Below, one piece after another: positions 1 through 6,608 of a stretch of DNA of 16,796 nt. The notes under the pieces are model-generated. The model was not told the origin of the DNA. It searched no databases and saw only the letters and a list, made by a program, of their open reading frames with translations. The position numbers and the translations under genes are program-made. This DNA comes from Candidatus Atribacteria bacterium (GTDB lineage Bacteria > Atribacterota > Atribacteria > Atribacterales > Atribacteraceae): NCBI GenBank assembly GCA_026390275.1, contig JAPLGF010000331.1, positions 1 to 16,796 of the forward strand, read 5' to 3'. The number at the start of each line of letters is the position of its first letter. Position 1 is the stretch's first letter.

Positions 1-109
1 CCTTTTTTTCTCGAAGTACATTCGTTATAATTCTCGCAATTGTTATGTCCCGGTAATAAACCTGACCGTTCTCCACGGAAAGGGTTTTTCCGGGGAATCG
101 AACGATGAT
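1..109 (-). CDS. Partial hypothetical protein running off the left edge
   Basis: On the minus strand, 36 codons are open from just after a TGA (110-112) to the window edge. The peptide looks like a real N-terminal region, containing VENGQVYYRDITIARIITNV, whereas the other two minus frames give unlike-protein sequence. No family was recognised. The frame opens with two ATC codons and holds no ATG. The only conventional alternative start is a GTG at 74-76 with no ribosome binding site. The start is therefore unresolved: it may be lost to mutation, or the gene may be 5'-truncated like several others in this window. It is divergent from mntP. Confidence 0.4.
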   Translation of the reverse strand, partial: MIVRFPGKTLSVENGQVYYRDITIARIITNVLREKK

Positions 110-195
110 TCAGGGTTCCCGGCGTTCTGGTGTTCACTCTCAGGGCGTGCGGAACCACGGCTCCCCATCCCATACCTGGTAATATGAGGTAGGAC

Positions 196-747
196 GTGCT
201 TGAGATAGGAATCATAGCTGTTGGTCTGGGTCTGGATGCATTTTCCGTTGCCGTTGCGTTCGGTATGTGCCAGAGAGTCTGTCCCCTCGATACCAGGTTG
301 CGCTTATCTCTTTCCTTTGGTCTCTTCCAGTTTTTCATGCCATTGCTTGGTTTTTACGCCGGGCTTTGGATTGCCCGTTTTATGGTGAATGTTGATCACT
401 GGGTGGTACTGGCGGTTTTATCTTTTGTGGGCGGGAAAATGATCTATGAAGCCTGGGAAAGGGATGAGGATGAGACTACTATCGATATCAGCCAGGGGCT
501 TCCACTCTTAGCCGTTTCCCTGGCAACCAGCATCGATGCCATGGCCGTGGGTTTTTCCTTTGCTCTTCTCCATAAAGGTATTTTTTCTTCCGCCCTGGTG
601 ATTGGAGTCGTGGCATTGATGATGACCTTCATCGGAGTATCTTTTGGTCATCAAGTGGGAAAGAGGTTTATTTCCAAACCGGAGATCGTGGGGGGAATAG
701 CCATCATTGGAATTGGGTTAAAAATATTTTTGGAACACATTGTGTAA
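196..747 (+). CDS. mntP: Manganese efflux pump MntP
   Basis: An inner-membrane exporter that protects the cell from excess Mn(II). The 183-residue length and about six hydrophobic helices match the MntP (YebN) family. The internal duplication typical of the family is visible: LDAFSVAVAFG around residues 13-23 and IDAMAVGFSFA around 113-123, giving paired membrane aspartates (Asp14, Asp114) that in the family line the transport path. A short charged loop (residues 87-95) separates the two halves. The start is GTG at 196, preceded by a GAGG at 186-189. Many mntP genes carry a yybP-ykoY manganese riboswitch in the leader. I looked for its conserved elements in 112-195 and did not find them. No partner gene is obvious; the next gene lies 83 bases downstream. 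Confidence 0.9.
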   Translation: MLEIGIIAVGLGLDAFSVAVAFGMCQRVCPLDTRLRLSLSFGLFQFFMPLLGFYAGLWIARFMVNVDHWVVLAVLSFVGGKMIYEAWERDEDETTIDISQGLPLLAVSLATSIDAMAVGFSFALLHKGIFSSALVIGVVALMMTFIGVSFGHQVGKRFISKPEIVGGIAIIGIGLKIFLEHIV

Positions 748-830
748 TAGAAGACAGAATATTTTCGAACGCATGGGGAAGCGTTATAGTTTAGCCAGCA
801 AAAAAATTATTTAAAAAGGACGATGAAACG

Positions 831-1595
831 ATGAGAGAAAAATGTCTTTTTGGTCCCGTTCAATCAAGACGCTTGGGTCGTTCTCTGGGGATCAATCTCA
901 CTCCCTTCAAGACGTGCAGTTTAGATTGTGCGTATTGTGAATGTGGGAAGACTACCCATCTGACGATTGAGCGAAAGGAGTATATTCCGGTTCGCGATAT
1001 CGTCAACGAACTCAATGCTTATTCCGAAAGTGGGGTATTCCGTTCCAAACCTCCAAGTTGCATGACTTTTGCCGGACTTGGCGAACCAACCCTTCATTCT
1101 TCTTTTGGTGTTCTTGCCCAGTATGTCAAAAAAACTTTCCCGGAGCAAGACCTGGTCCTGATAACGAACGGGACGCTTTTCTCCCTCTACCCCGAGCTAT
1201 ACCGCGAAGTACAGCCTGTCGATATTATTCTTCCTTCCTTAGATGCCGGTTCAGGTGACATTTTTCAAAAAATTGATCGGCCTCATCCCTCCATTACCTT
1301 ACAGTCATCCATTGAAGGGCTCATTCAGCTCCGACAACAGTACCATGGTCAGATCTGGCTGGAAATCTTTATCGTGGAGGGGATCAATGATAACTATTCT
1401 GAGATCGTCCTCCTTCGTGACGCCATCAGCCGAATTTCTCCCGATCGGGTTCAGCTCAATTCCTTAGACCGGAATCCAGCTGAAGAATGGGTCGCTCCCA
1501 CTTCTCCCGAACGTTTGGCAGAAGTTGCTGATTTCTTAGGAGCCGAGCTGCTTTCGAAAGATTGCCGAAATATTCAAGTGGATGTTCTGGTGTAA
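831..1595 (+). CDS. Radical SAM protein (COG0731-like)
   Basis: A 254-residue radical SAM enzyme. The [4Fe-4S] binding motif CSLDCAYC lies at Cys29, Cys33 and Cys36 (CX3CX2C), with an additional Cys38. It follows the N-terminal block GPVQSRRLGRSLGINLTP typical of the COG0731 Fe-S oxidoreductases. A SAM-contacting segment, TFAGLGEPTLH, follows near residues 79-89. The rest has the usual alternating barrel pattern and ends without an extra cluster domain. Substrate is unknown; COG0731 includes wyosine-type tRNA enzymes (TYW1-like), but short bacterial members such as this are mostly uncharacterised. The start is ATG at 831 with an AAAAAGGA element nine bases upstream. It sits between mntP and the broken mutY on the same strand and may share a transcript with either. 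Confidence 0.82.
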   Translation: MREKCLFGPVQSRRLGRSLGINLTPFKTCSLDCAYCECGKTTHLTIERKEYIPVRDIVNELNAYSESGVFRSKPPSCMTFAGLGEPTLHSSFGVLAQYVKKTFPEQDLVLITNGTLFSLYPELYREVQPVDIILPSLDAGSGDIFQKIDRPHPSITLQSSIEGLIQLRQQYHGQIWLEIFIVEGINDNYSEIVLLRDAISRISPDRVQLNSLDRNPAEEWVAPTSPERLAEVADFLGAELLSKDCRNIQVDVLV

Positions 1596-1640
1596 AAGTA
1601 ATCTTCACCTGATATTTCGGAAAGAGTTCTCATTTTTCGA

Positions 1641-2416
1641 TTGATGCAGACAGTGGATCCCCCCACCCTGGCGAAGTGTCTCGTTGATTGGTTTGCGACC
1701 CATCAAAGGAACATTCCCTGGCGGAAGGATTATTCTCCTTATCAGATCTGGATATCTGAGATCATGCTCCAGCAAACCCAGACCGAGAGAGTAATTCCTT
1801 TTTTCCTTCGGTGGATAAATCGTTTTCCCGATGTTGAGGCGGTGGCGAGAGCTTCGGTTGATGAGCTCCTGACTTACTGGGAGGGGTTGGGTTATTATTC
1901 CCGGGTGAGAAATATTCAACGGGCTGCCCGGATCATCCTGGAGGTTCATCGAGGAAAATTTCCCACCAGTTATCAGGATATCCTGGAACTTCCCGGTATC
2001 GGCCGTATACTGCCGGAGCCCTGATGAGTATTGCCTTTAACGCGAGTTATCCTGTTCTGGATGGAAATGTAGAACGTGTTTTCGCCCGACTATTCAACGT
2101 GGATCGGCCGGTCAAAGAACGATCCACCCGGACTCTGCTCTGGAAAACAGCCAAAGAACTCATTCCAGAAGGAAATGCCCGATGTTTTAACCAATCTCTC
2201 ATGGAACTGGGAGCCACCATTTGTCTCCCCAAAAGACCGGATTGTGACCGGTGCCCCGTTGTTACCTTCTGTGAAAGTCATAAATTGGGTTTAAACGATA
2301 AAAGACCGGTGGTCACTCCGGGGAAAAGAACGACCGCGATTCACGTGGTCGTCGGAATCTTTCCTGCCGCCAATCGAAAACTCATCAACCTGTTGAAATT
2401 TCCCTCTATTTCTTGA
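1641..2416 (+). pseudogene. mutY: mutY, A/G-specific adenine glycosylase, frameshifted and 3'-truncated
   Basis: MutY removes adenine opposite 8-oxoguanine. Two consecutive frames together give its catalytic core. Frame 1 (TTG 1641 or ATG 1644, to TGA 2022-2024) carries SEIMLQQTQ with the catalytic Glu and the start of the helix-hairpin-helix, LPGIGR. Frame 2 (ATG 2024 to 2416) carries MSIAFNASYPVLDGNVERV with the catalytic Asp and a perfect CX6CX2CX5C iron-sulfur loop. Inserting one T after base 2006 restores LPGIGRYTAGALMSIAFN, so a single-base loss explains the break. The stop and the next ATG overlap (TGATG). The C-terminal domain that reads 8-oxoG is also missing: homology stops near HVVVGIFPAANRKL, about 100 residues short of usual MutY. 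So there are two independent lesions. The frameshift alone could be a sequencing error. Confidence 0.85.
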
Positions 2417-2437
2417 CCAATTAAATTTCCTTTTTTG

Positions 2438-2446
2438 TGTTACAAT
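2438..2446 (+). promoter_or_regulatory. Extended -10 promoter for the small membrane protein gene
   Basis: TGTTACAAT is an extended -10 box (TGN plus TACAAT at 2441-2446), 33 bases before the ATG at 2479. A TTGACC at 2413-2418 lies 22 bases upstream, too far for an ordinary -35. The same TGNTACAAT form recurs at 4754 and 11629. Confidence 0.45.
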
Positions 2447-2478
2447 GAAAATATCAATATTAAGGAGGGTGGTATAAA

Positions 2479-2640
2479 ATGGGAATGCTTTTTATGATCT
2501 TCTCCTGGCTTCTCCTCGTCATAGGCATCATCGGTCTAACCGGACTGGAATTTGGTGCCAAACCATCATGGCTGGGGTGGATTTGCCTCGTCCTCGGTAT
2601 TATCGGTGTGGTAATGAGCCTGATGAAAAAGAAGAAATAG
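2479..2640 (+). CDS. Small two-helix membrane protein, 53 residues
   Basis: This short gene encodes 53 residues beginning MGMLFMIFSWLLLVIGIIGL. There are two hydrophobic helices (about residues 2-21 and 31-48), a short polar turn containing EFGAKPSW, and a lysine-rich end, MKKKK, which would place the C-terminus in the cytoplasm. An excellent AAGGAGG (2462-2468) lies ten bases before the ATG. It has its own extended -10 promoter and a strong terminator 45 bases downstream, so it looks like an independent single-gene unit. Family and function are not recognised. Confidence that it is expressed rests on the complete set of expression signals, not on homology. Confidence 0.7.
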   Translation: MGMLFMIFSWLLLVIGIIGLTGLEFGAKPSWLGWICLVLGIIGVVMSLMKKKK

Positions 2641-2684
2641 TCGGATGATTCAGTCCTGGTTTTCTGGTAGTATTCATCTTTTCG

Positions 2685-2713
2685 CCGGTTGCAGATGCAG
2701 CCGGTTTTTTTTT
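2685..2713 (+). terminator. Rho-independent terminator
   Basis: Stem CCGGTTGCA / TGCAGCCGG (one G-U pair, tight loop) at 2685-2704 followed by nine T residues. It ends the small membrane protein transcript and lies exactly at the 3' end of the convergent methyltransferase gene. Confidence 0.85.
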
Positions 2714-3581
2714 ATTGATGAATAACGTCAGCGATGTTTCTAATATACCGTTCATCGGTCCCGCAGCACCCCCCAATGATACTCACTCGCGACTTAAGAA
2801 GAAGAGGGAGCTGAGAAGAAAAATCTTCCGGACTTTCGGTATAGACCACGTGGTCATTTTCCATACGAGGGAGGCCGGCATTCGGTTTGCAGGAAATCGG
2901 TCCAGAATAGCTTTCCCGAAAGATTTTGACGATTTGCGTCATTTCCCGAATACCGGTTCCGCAGTTTGCTCCCAGGGCCGTAATGGGGATGTCTTTGAAT
3001 ACTGACACAATAGTACCGGGAGTCTCCCCCATGAGCGTGGTGAAGGTACCATTTCCCCGCGGTTCAAAAGTGAAACTGGCAATGACTTCTCCACCAGATT
3101 TCAGGATCACCTCGCTGGCGATAGACGACTCGACTGTGGAGTTGAACGTTTCTAAGTGGAAGAGCGTGATTCCTTCACCCTGAAGAATATCCACCTGCTC
3201 GCGAAAGGCATCACGGGCTTTTTCCCGGGTAAGATTACCAAGCGGTTCAATGAAGTCGCCCAAGGGTCCAATGGAAGCACAGAGAATGGTGTTTTCTTCA
3301 ATTATGCTCCTGGCCAGATGCACGGCCTGACGGTTTATGTCTGTAATTTTACCCTCCAGGTCATTTCTCTGGAGGCGAAGCCGGTTTGCTCCAAAGGTGT
3401 TGGTTTGGATGATATCAGAGCCTGCTCTCACATAACTCTGATGAATTCCGGCAACGATATTCGGATGAGAGAGATTCCATTCATCGGGTGGGAATCCGGC
3501 AGGAAGACCAGCAGCCTGCAAACGGGTCCCCATCGCTCCATCGAAAACGAAAACCCGTTGGTAAAGAATTTCTGAAAGCAT
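2712..3581 (-). CDS. Homocysteine S-methyltransferase domain protein (MetH N-terminal module, stand-alone)
   Basis: A 289-residue barrel protein of the homocysteine S-methyltransferase family (Pfam S-methyl_trans, COG0646 type). In this family a zinc-bound homocysteine receives a methyl group. The N-terminal signature FDGAMGTRLQ (residues 13-22) and the zinc ligands Cys207 (GANCGTG) and Cys272/Cys273 (GGCCGTD) are present. The length covers only the homocysteine module: there is no folate, cobalamin or reactivation domain, so it would need a separate corrinoid protein or another methyl donor. The start is ATG at 3581, nine bases after a GGAGGA. An earlier ATG (3589) is rejected because it is followed one codon later by TAA. 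It is convergent with the small membrane protein gene. Whether it serves methionine synthesis or methyl disposal from the downstream sugar locus is inference. Confidence 0.82.
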   Translation of the reverse strand: MLSEILYQRVFVFDGAMGTRLQAAGLPAGFPPDEWNLSHPNIVAGIHQSYVRAGSDIIQTNTFGANRLRLQRNDLEGKITDINRQAVHLARSIIEENTILCASIGPLGDFIEPLGNLTREKARDAFREQVDILQGEGITLFHLETFNSTVESSIASEVILKSGGEVIASFTFEPRGNGTFTTLMGETPGTIVSVFKDIPITALGANCGTGIREMTQIVKIFRESYSGPISCKPNAGLPRMENDHVVYTESPEDFSSQLPLLLKSRVSIIGGCCGTDERYIRNIADVIHQ

Positions 3582-3608
3582 TATTTCATTTCCTCCGGGT
3601 TAAAAGAT

Positions 3609-3631
3609 ATTGAAACCAGCTTTATTTCAAT
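3609..3631 (-). promoter_or_regulatory. Leader hairpin of the homocysteine methyltransferase gene
   Basis: A perfect seven-base-pair stem, ATTGAAA / TTTCAAT, with a nine-base loop, lies 28 bases before the start codon and about a dozen bases before the ribosome binding site. It could affect mRNA stability or initiation. No known riboswitch core was recognised. Confidence 0.35.
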
Positions 3632-3660
3632 CGTACCAAGGTTATATGCCAATACAGATA

Positions 3661-3669
3661 ACTATACCA
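3661..3669 (-). promoter_or_regulatory. Possible extended -10 promoter for the homocysteine methyltransferase gene
   Basis: On the minus strand TGGTATAGT fits TGN plus a TATAGT -10 box, about 80 bases before the start codon at 3581. No convincing -35 was found. Confidence 0.3.
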
Positions 3670-3700
3670 CACCACACTTTGGTACTGTCTGAGAGACGTA

Positions 3701-3735
3701 CTCTCCCTTTCTCCCTTTTCCCGCTGAGGGGAGAG
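3701..3735. repeat. G/C-rich palindromic element
   Basis: Arms CTCTCCC (3701-3707) and GGGAGAG (3729-3735) flank a pyrimidine-rich loop. It is similar in style to the element at 16606. Such C-run/G-run palindromes are commonly dispersed in intergenic DNA. It lies between two minus-strand genes. A reading frame crossing it (3610-3795, +) has no ribosome binding site or protein-like composition. Confidence 0.4.
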
Positions 3736-3769
3736 GAAAAAAGAAAAGATAAGGTTGCCACATCCTCAC

Positions 3770-3791
3770 AAAAAAAGCGGAAGAACCGCTT
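3770..3791 (-). terminator. Rho-independent terminator of the lipoprotein transcript
   Basis: On the minus strand, AAGCGG / CCGCTT with a five-base loop (3775-3791) is followed by seven T residues (complement of the A run at 3770-3776). It lies 75 bases downstream of the lipoprotein stop codon. Confidence 0.7.
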
Positions 3792-3866
3792 ATAATAACA
3801 TTTCATGTTGTTTATAGTTTACCGTTTATAGAATTTTAAGGGCAATGAAAATGGGAACATATCATT

Positions 3867-4313
3867 TCATACGATTTCTATTTTGACGTTCACTGTCCCT
3901 CCTTGATTGGACCCATCGAATACCGTCAGGGTGTATTGACCGGTTTGAGTCAGAACCAGCTCGGAACTGTTGACTCCGTTCCCTGAAGTTTCAATTGATG
4001 GGGTATAAAGGGTGGTGTTCCCATCCGGATACTGAAGGTATCCATACGGTTCCTGAGACGGATTTGTGGCCGTCAGAGTGATACGAATTTTCTTCCCGTT
4101 AGAGGTGGTAAAAAAAACGTCAGCAAATCCTCCTGATGGTCCCACAGTGACTGTGGTCAGAACAAGCACAGATGATGTTGGAGACGGGGCAGGAGTCTGG
4201 GAAGTAGAAGTGGGATTAGGGGTAGACGACACAATAATGGTCGTACATCCTCCAAGAACGAATGTAAAGAGAAGTAATGCAAAACCAACATGAGAAAACC
4301 AATTTCTTTTCAT
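3867..4313 (-). CDS. Secreted lipoprotein with a beta-sandwich (PPC-like) domain
   Basis: A 148-residue exported lipoprotein. The signal peptide is MKRNWFSHVGFALLLFTFVL followed by a GGC lipobox, so the cysteine near residue 23 would be lipidated. A Ser/Thr/Pro-rich linker (about residues 28-47) then leads to a domain of about 95 residues rich in beta strands. Blocks such as KKIRITLTATN and TGQYTLTVFDGSNQGG resemble bacterial pre-peptidase C-terminal-like domains. The start is ATG at 4313, chosen over a longer frame opening at 4604, because it has AGGAGG seven bases upstream and begins exactly at a signal peptide. The longer frame only reads through a peroxiredoxin remnant that happens to lack an in-frame stop. 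The role is probably envelope-associated; the ligand is unknown. Confidence 0.75.
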   Translation of the reverse strand: MKRNWFSHVGFALLLFTFVLGGCTTIIVSSTPNPTSTSQTPAPSPTSSVLVLTTVTVGPSGGFADVFFTTSNGKKIRITLTATNPSQEPYGYLQYPDGNTTLYTPSIETSGNGVNSSELVLTQTGQYTLTVFDGSNQGGTVNVKIEIV

Positions 4314-4406
4314 CTTTCTCCCTCCTAAAAAATCATACTTTAGGTAATTTTTCCCCCTCTCGCATCTCGGAAAAAGAAAACAGAAATGGACCCTTTCCAA
4401 TTTTAA

Positions 4407-4610
4407 ATTTTTATCAAGTTCCAAGAGGATTTCCTGAATATCAGGACGTTCGGGTGGGGGATAGACTTTCACCCAGCTAACCGTTCCTTTCTCATCAATG
4501 ATGATCACCGCTCGTTCCGAATAACCATCCGATTCGCGGAAAATTCCCAGTTTTTGAGCCACCCCACCATGAGGCCAGAAATCCGAGGGAAGAAGAGTCT
4601 CCAATTGATC
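4407..4610 (-). pseudogene. Peroxiredoxin (AhpC/TSA, BCP-like), C-terminal remnant
   Basis: About 65 residues match the C-terminal half of thiol peroxidases of the alkyl hydroperoxide reductase family: LPSDFWPHGGVAQKLGIFRE, then SERAVIIIDEKGTVSW and a tail ending near ELDKN. The N-terminal half with the peroxidatic cysteine is absent; in this frame a TAG lies only a few codons upstream (4620-4622), and no start codon with a binding site is present. The 3' end has also lost its stop: dropping one A from the A run at 4408-4412 would give a stop right after the natural end, so a homopolymer slip is likely. As it stands the frame runs on into the lipoprotein gene. It cannot encode an active enzyme. 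Confidence 0.7.
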
Positions 4611-4729
4611 ATACCGATTCTAACCAGGGAGAACTGGATTTTATTCGTGATATTCGTCAATTCTTAACAATTCCGGGTAAATTTTCTTGGGAATCCCGGT
4701 CGGGAAAGGGGCAGGTTGCCATTCCATGA
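4611..4729 (+). pseudogene. C-terminal remnant of an unrecognised gene
   Basis: This frame reads NQGELDFIRDIRQFLTIPGK then FSWESRSGKGQVAIP and ends at two consecutive TGA codons (4727-4732). The composition is protein-like and the double stop fits a natural gene end. There is no start codon or ribosome binding site, and upstream the frame runs straight into the antisense of the peroxiredoxin remnant, so the front of the gene has been lost. The exact breakpoint lies somewhere in 4595-4622. I do not recognise the family. Confidence 0.35.
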
Positions 4730-4753
4730 TGAGGAGCCAAGGTTCGGTATTTT

Positions 4754-4762
4754 TGCTACAAT
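4754..4762 (+). promoter_or_regulatory. Extended -10 promoter for the sugar kinase gene
   Basis: TGCTACAAT, with TACAAT at 4757-4762, lies 44 bases before the kinase start. The -35 region is weak, as expected for an extended -10 promoter. Confidence 0.45.
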
Positions 4763-4805
4763 AACAGAGTGTGAACACCATAACAGAACGATGGGGGTGA
4801 ATTGA

Positions 4806-6335
4806 TTGTACTTGTTAGGAACAGATATTGGGACACAGGGAACGAAGTCGGTGATGGTGAATGAAAAAGGAAAATTGATCAGTGAAGGGTTCAAGGAGTA
4901 TGGAGTCATTACGCCCCGTCCATCCTGGGCAGAACAGTGGCCAGATGTATGGTTGGAAGCAGTGGTAGAAACCCTGGCTGAAACAGTAGCAAAATCGGGA
5001 GTTCCTGTCAGTGAAATAGCTGGTTTGGCTATTAGTGGGCTATATGGAGGATCAGGAGTACCGGTTGATAAAAATATGAAGCCACTTCGTCCTTGTCTCA
5101 TCTGGATGGACCGCCGGGCGCGTTATGAAACCCAGTGGGTCAAAGACAACATTTCCAAGGATGTTATTTTTGGCATCACCGGGAACTACGTCGATTCGTA
5201 TTATGGATTCACCAAGATGATGTGGATCCGGAATAACGAACCGGAAATCTGGAATAAAATTTACCAATTTGCTACACCGAAAGACTATGTTGTCTATAAG
5301 TTAACTGATGAACTGGCTACAGATTATTCTTCCGCGGGGAACATTGGTGGGGTTTTTGACATCCGGAAGCGGACCTGGTCCGATGAAATGTGTTCCCTTT
5401 TGGGAATTCCTCAGAGAATGCTTCCTGTTCGGATTACCAGGTCATCCGAAATTGTGGGACGACTCAACCGGGAGTTTGCATCTCGAATCGGTCTTTTAGA
5501 GGGGACACCAGTGGTCGCCGGGGGAGTGGATGCGCCGGTGGCCCAGCTCTGTGCCGGAGTGTTGAGTGAAGGGGAACACGTGGCCATGGCCGGAACCTCG
5601 ATGTGTTGGGGCAGTGTCCATGGTGGTCAGTATCTCACCCCCGGTCTGGTGAGTTTCCCGTATGTCGTATACGACGATCAAAAGATTTATACTTTTGGAG
5701 GAAGTGCGACTTCTGGAGCCCTGGCCCGCTGGTTCCGGGACGAATTTGGGCGATATGAAAAGGAATTTGGGAAAAACACCGGGATTTCTGCTTACACGCT
5801 CCTGGAATTGGAAACCGGGAACATCGGTCCTGGGAGCGAAGGAGTGATCGTTCTTCCCTACTTCATGGGTGATCGTTCCCCGATCTGGGATCCCGATGCT
5901 CGGGGAACGATCATGGGTCTCACCCTCTACCATACCCGTGCCCATGTCTATCGTGCCATGCTGGAAGCGGCTGCGTATTCTCTTCGTCACAATATGGAAG
6001 AAGCCATCAAGGTCGGTATGAAACTTGATCCGGATTGCTGGATCGTCGGGGGAGTGGCCAAGTCCACTTTCTGGGTGCAGATTTTTGCTGATATCACCGG
6101 TTTTAACATGAAACGTCTTTCTAAAGATGTGGAGGCTCCTTTTGGCGACGCCTTCTTGGTGGGTTTGGGGACTGGAATCTTTGATAAACCAGAACGGATC
6201 AAAGAGTGGGTGGACTTCCGGCCCCTTATCACAGTGAATCAAGAAAATCACGCCATTTATAACAAATATTATGAAATTTTCCGTGAACTTTATGAAAGTA
6301 CCAAGGGGATCATGAAAAAATTAGCAGAAATGTAA
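4806..6335 (+). CDS. FGGY-family carbohydrate kinase (xylulokinase-like)
   Basis: A cytoplasmic ATP-dependent sugar kinase of 509 residues, the usual FGGY length. The N-terminal phosphate-binding loop is GTDIGTQGTK (residues 5-14). WAEQWPDVW (41-49) is typical of the xylulokinase branch. The likely catalytic base is Asp242 in GGVDAPVAQ. The second ATPase-fold half carries MAGTSMCWG (261-269), the FGGY-signature region PYFMGDRSPIWDPDARG (351-367) and the adenosine-binding GGVAKS (415-420). All key elements are present, so it should be active. The substrate cannot be assigned beyond a ketose or polyol. The start is TTG at 4806 preceded by GGGGGTG. It opens the sugar locus and has its own promoter and terminator, so it is probably transcribed apart from the genes that follow. 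Confidence 0.88.
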   Translation: MYLLGTDIGTQGTKSVMVNEKGKLISEGFKEYGVITPRPSWAEQWPDVWLEAVVETLAETVAKSGVPVSEIAGLAISGLYGGSGVPVDKNMKPLRPCLIWMDRRARYETQWVKDNISKDVIFGITGNYVDSYYGFTKMMWIRNNEPEIWNKIYQFATPKDYVVYKLTDELATDYSSAGNIGGVFDIRKRTWSDEMCSLLGIPQRMLPVRITRSSEIVGRLNREFASRIGLLEGTPVVAGGVDAPVAQLCAGVLSEGEHVAMAGTSMCWGSVHGGQYLTPGLVSFPYVVYDDQKIYTFGGSATSGALARWFRDEFGRYEKEFGKNTGISAYTLLELETGNIGPGSEGVIVLPYFMGDRSPIWDPDARGTIMGLTLYHTRAHVYRAMLEAAAYSLRHNMEEAIKVGMKLDPDCWIVGGVAKSTFWVQIFADITGFNMKRLSKDVEAPFGDAFLVGLGTGIFDKPERIKEWVDFRPLITVNQENHAIYNKYYEIFRELYESTKGIMKKLAEM

Positions 6336-6353
6336 AAAACCAACCTGAAAAAC

Positions 6354-6378
6354 GGGGAATTGGGGAATTGGAAAATAC
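6354..6378. repeat. Tandem GGGGAATTGG motif related to the 16.3-16.6 kb array
   Basis: GGGGAATTGGGGAATTGG followed by AAAATAC. Unit 3 of the distant repeat array (16487-16512) has the closely similar GGAGTTGGGGAGTTGGG followed by AAATACC. This suggests a dispersed element. Its right part forms the left arm of the kinase terminator. Confidence 0.35.
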
Positions 6379-6395
6379 ATTTTCCACCTTTTTTT
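6369..6395 (+). terminator. Rho-independent terminator of the kinase gene
   Basis: Stem TGGAAAAT / ATTTTCCA (6369-6386) with a minimal loop, then CC and seven T residues. It lies 33 bases after the kinase stop codon. Confidence 0.7.
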
Positions 6396-6471
6396 GCCAA
6401 CGGATGGGGGGATTTTTCCTTATTCTAAATTTTTTCGTTGATCCAGGGGAGTATATAATCTCAAAAATTGT

Positions 6472-6500
6472 TTGTTTGTTGACCGAGAATCGTTTATAAT
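6472..6500 (+). promoter_or_regulatory. Promoter upstream of the UroD-like gene
   Basis: TTGTTT (6472-6477), a 17-base spacer and a perfect TATAAT (6495-6500), about 108 bases before the start codon. Another TATAAT at 6454-6459 has no matching -35. The leader contains a short hairpin, AGACC / GGTCT (6567-6581). Confidence 0.6.
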
Positions 6501-6608
6501 TAAATATAGTAGTTTTTTTCATAAGATACGGTTGAAACAAAAATAAAACGGACTTGTCAAATCAGAAGACCATATTGGTCTCTGGGTGAAAGAAGGGAGG
6601 GTGGATGG

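Noticed and set aside
125..195. Resemblance to the 5' half of 5S rRNA (CCCCATCCCATACCTGGTAA)
   Set aside because: Only a short stretch resembles the 5S loop B/C region; the canonical CCGAAC and the whole 3' half are missing, and mntP starts within the expected length.
112..195. yybP-ykoY manganese riboswitch before mntP
   Set aside because: Expected from biology, but the conserved GGGGAGUAGC and GAGACC-type elements are not present.
3610..3795. 61-codon + strand frame
   Set aside because: No ribosome binding site, crosses a palindromic repeat and a terminator of the opposite strand, composition not protein-like.
3867..4604. Single 245-residue peroxiredoxin-lipoprotein fusion protein
   Set aside because: The lipoprotein part begins at a perfect signal peptide with its own ribosome binding site, and the peroxiredoxin part lacks its active-site half; the open frame is a by-product of a lost stop.
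5496..6251. 251-codon minus-strand frame opposite the kinase gene
   Set aside because: Antisense shadow of a well-supported FGGY kinase; no domain recognised and no start signal.
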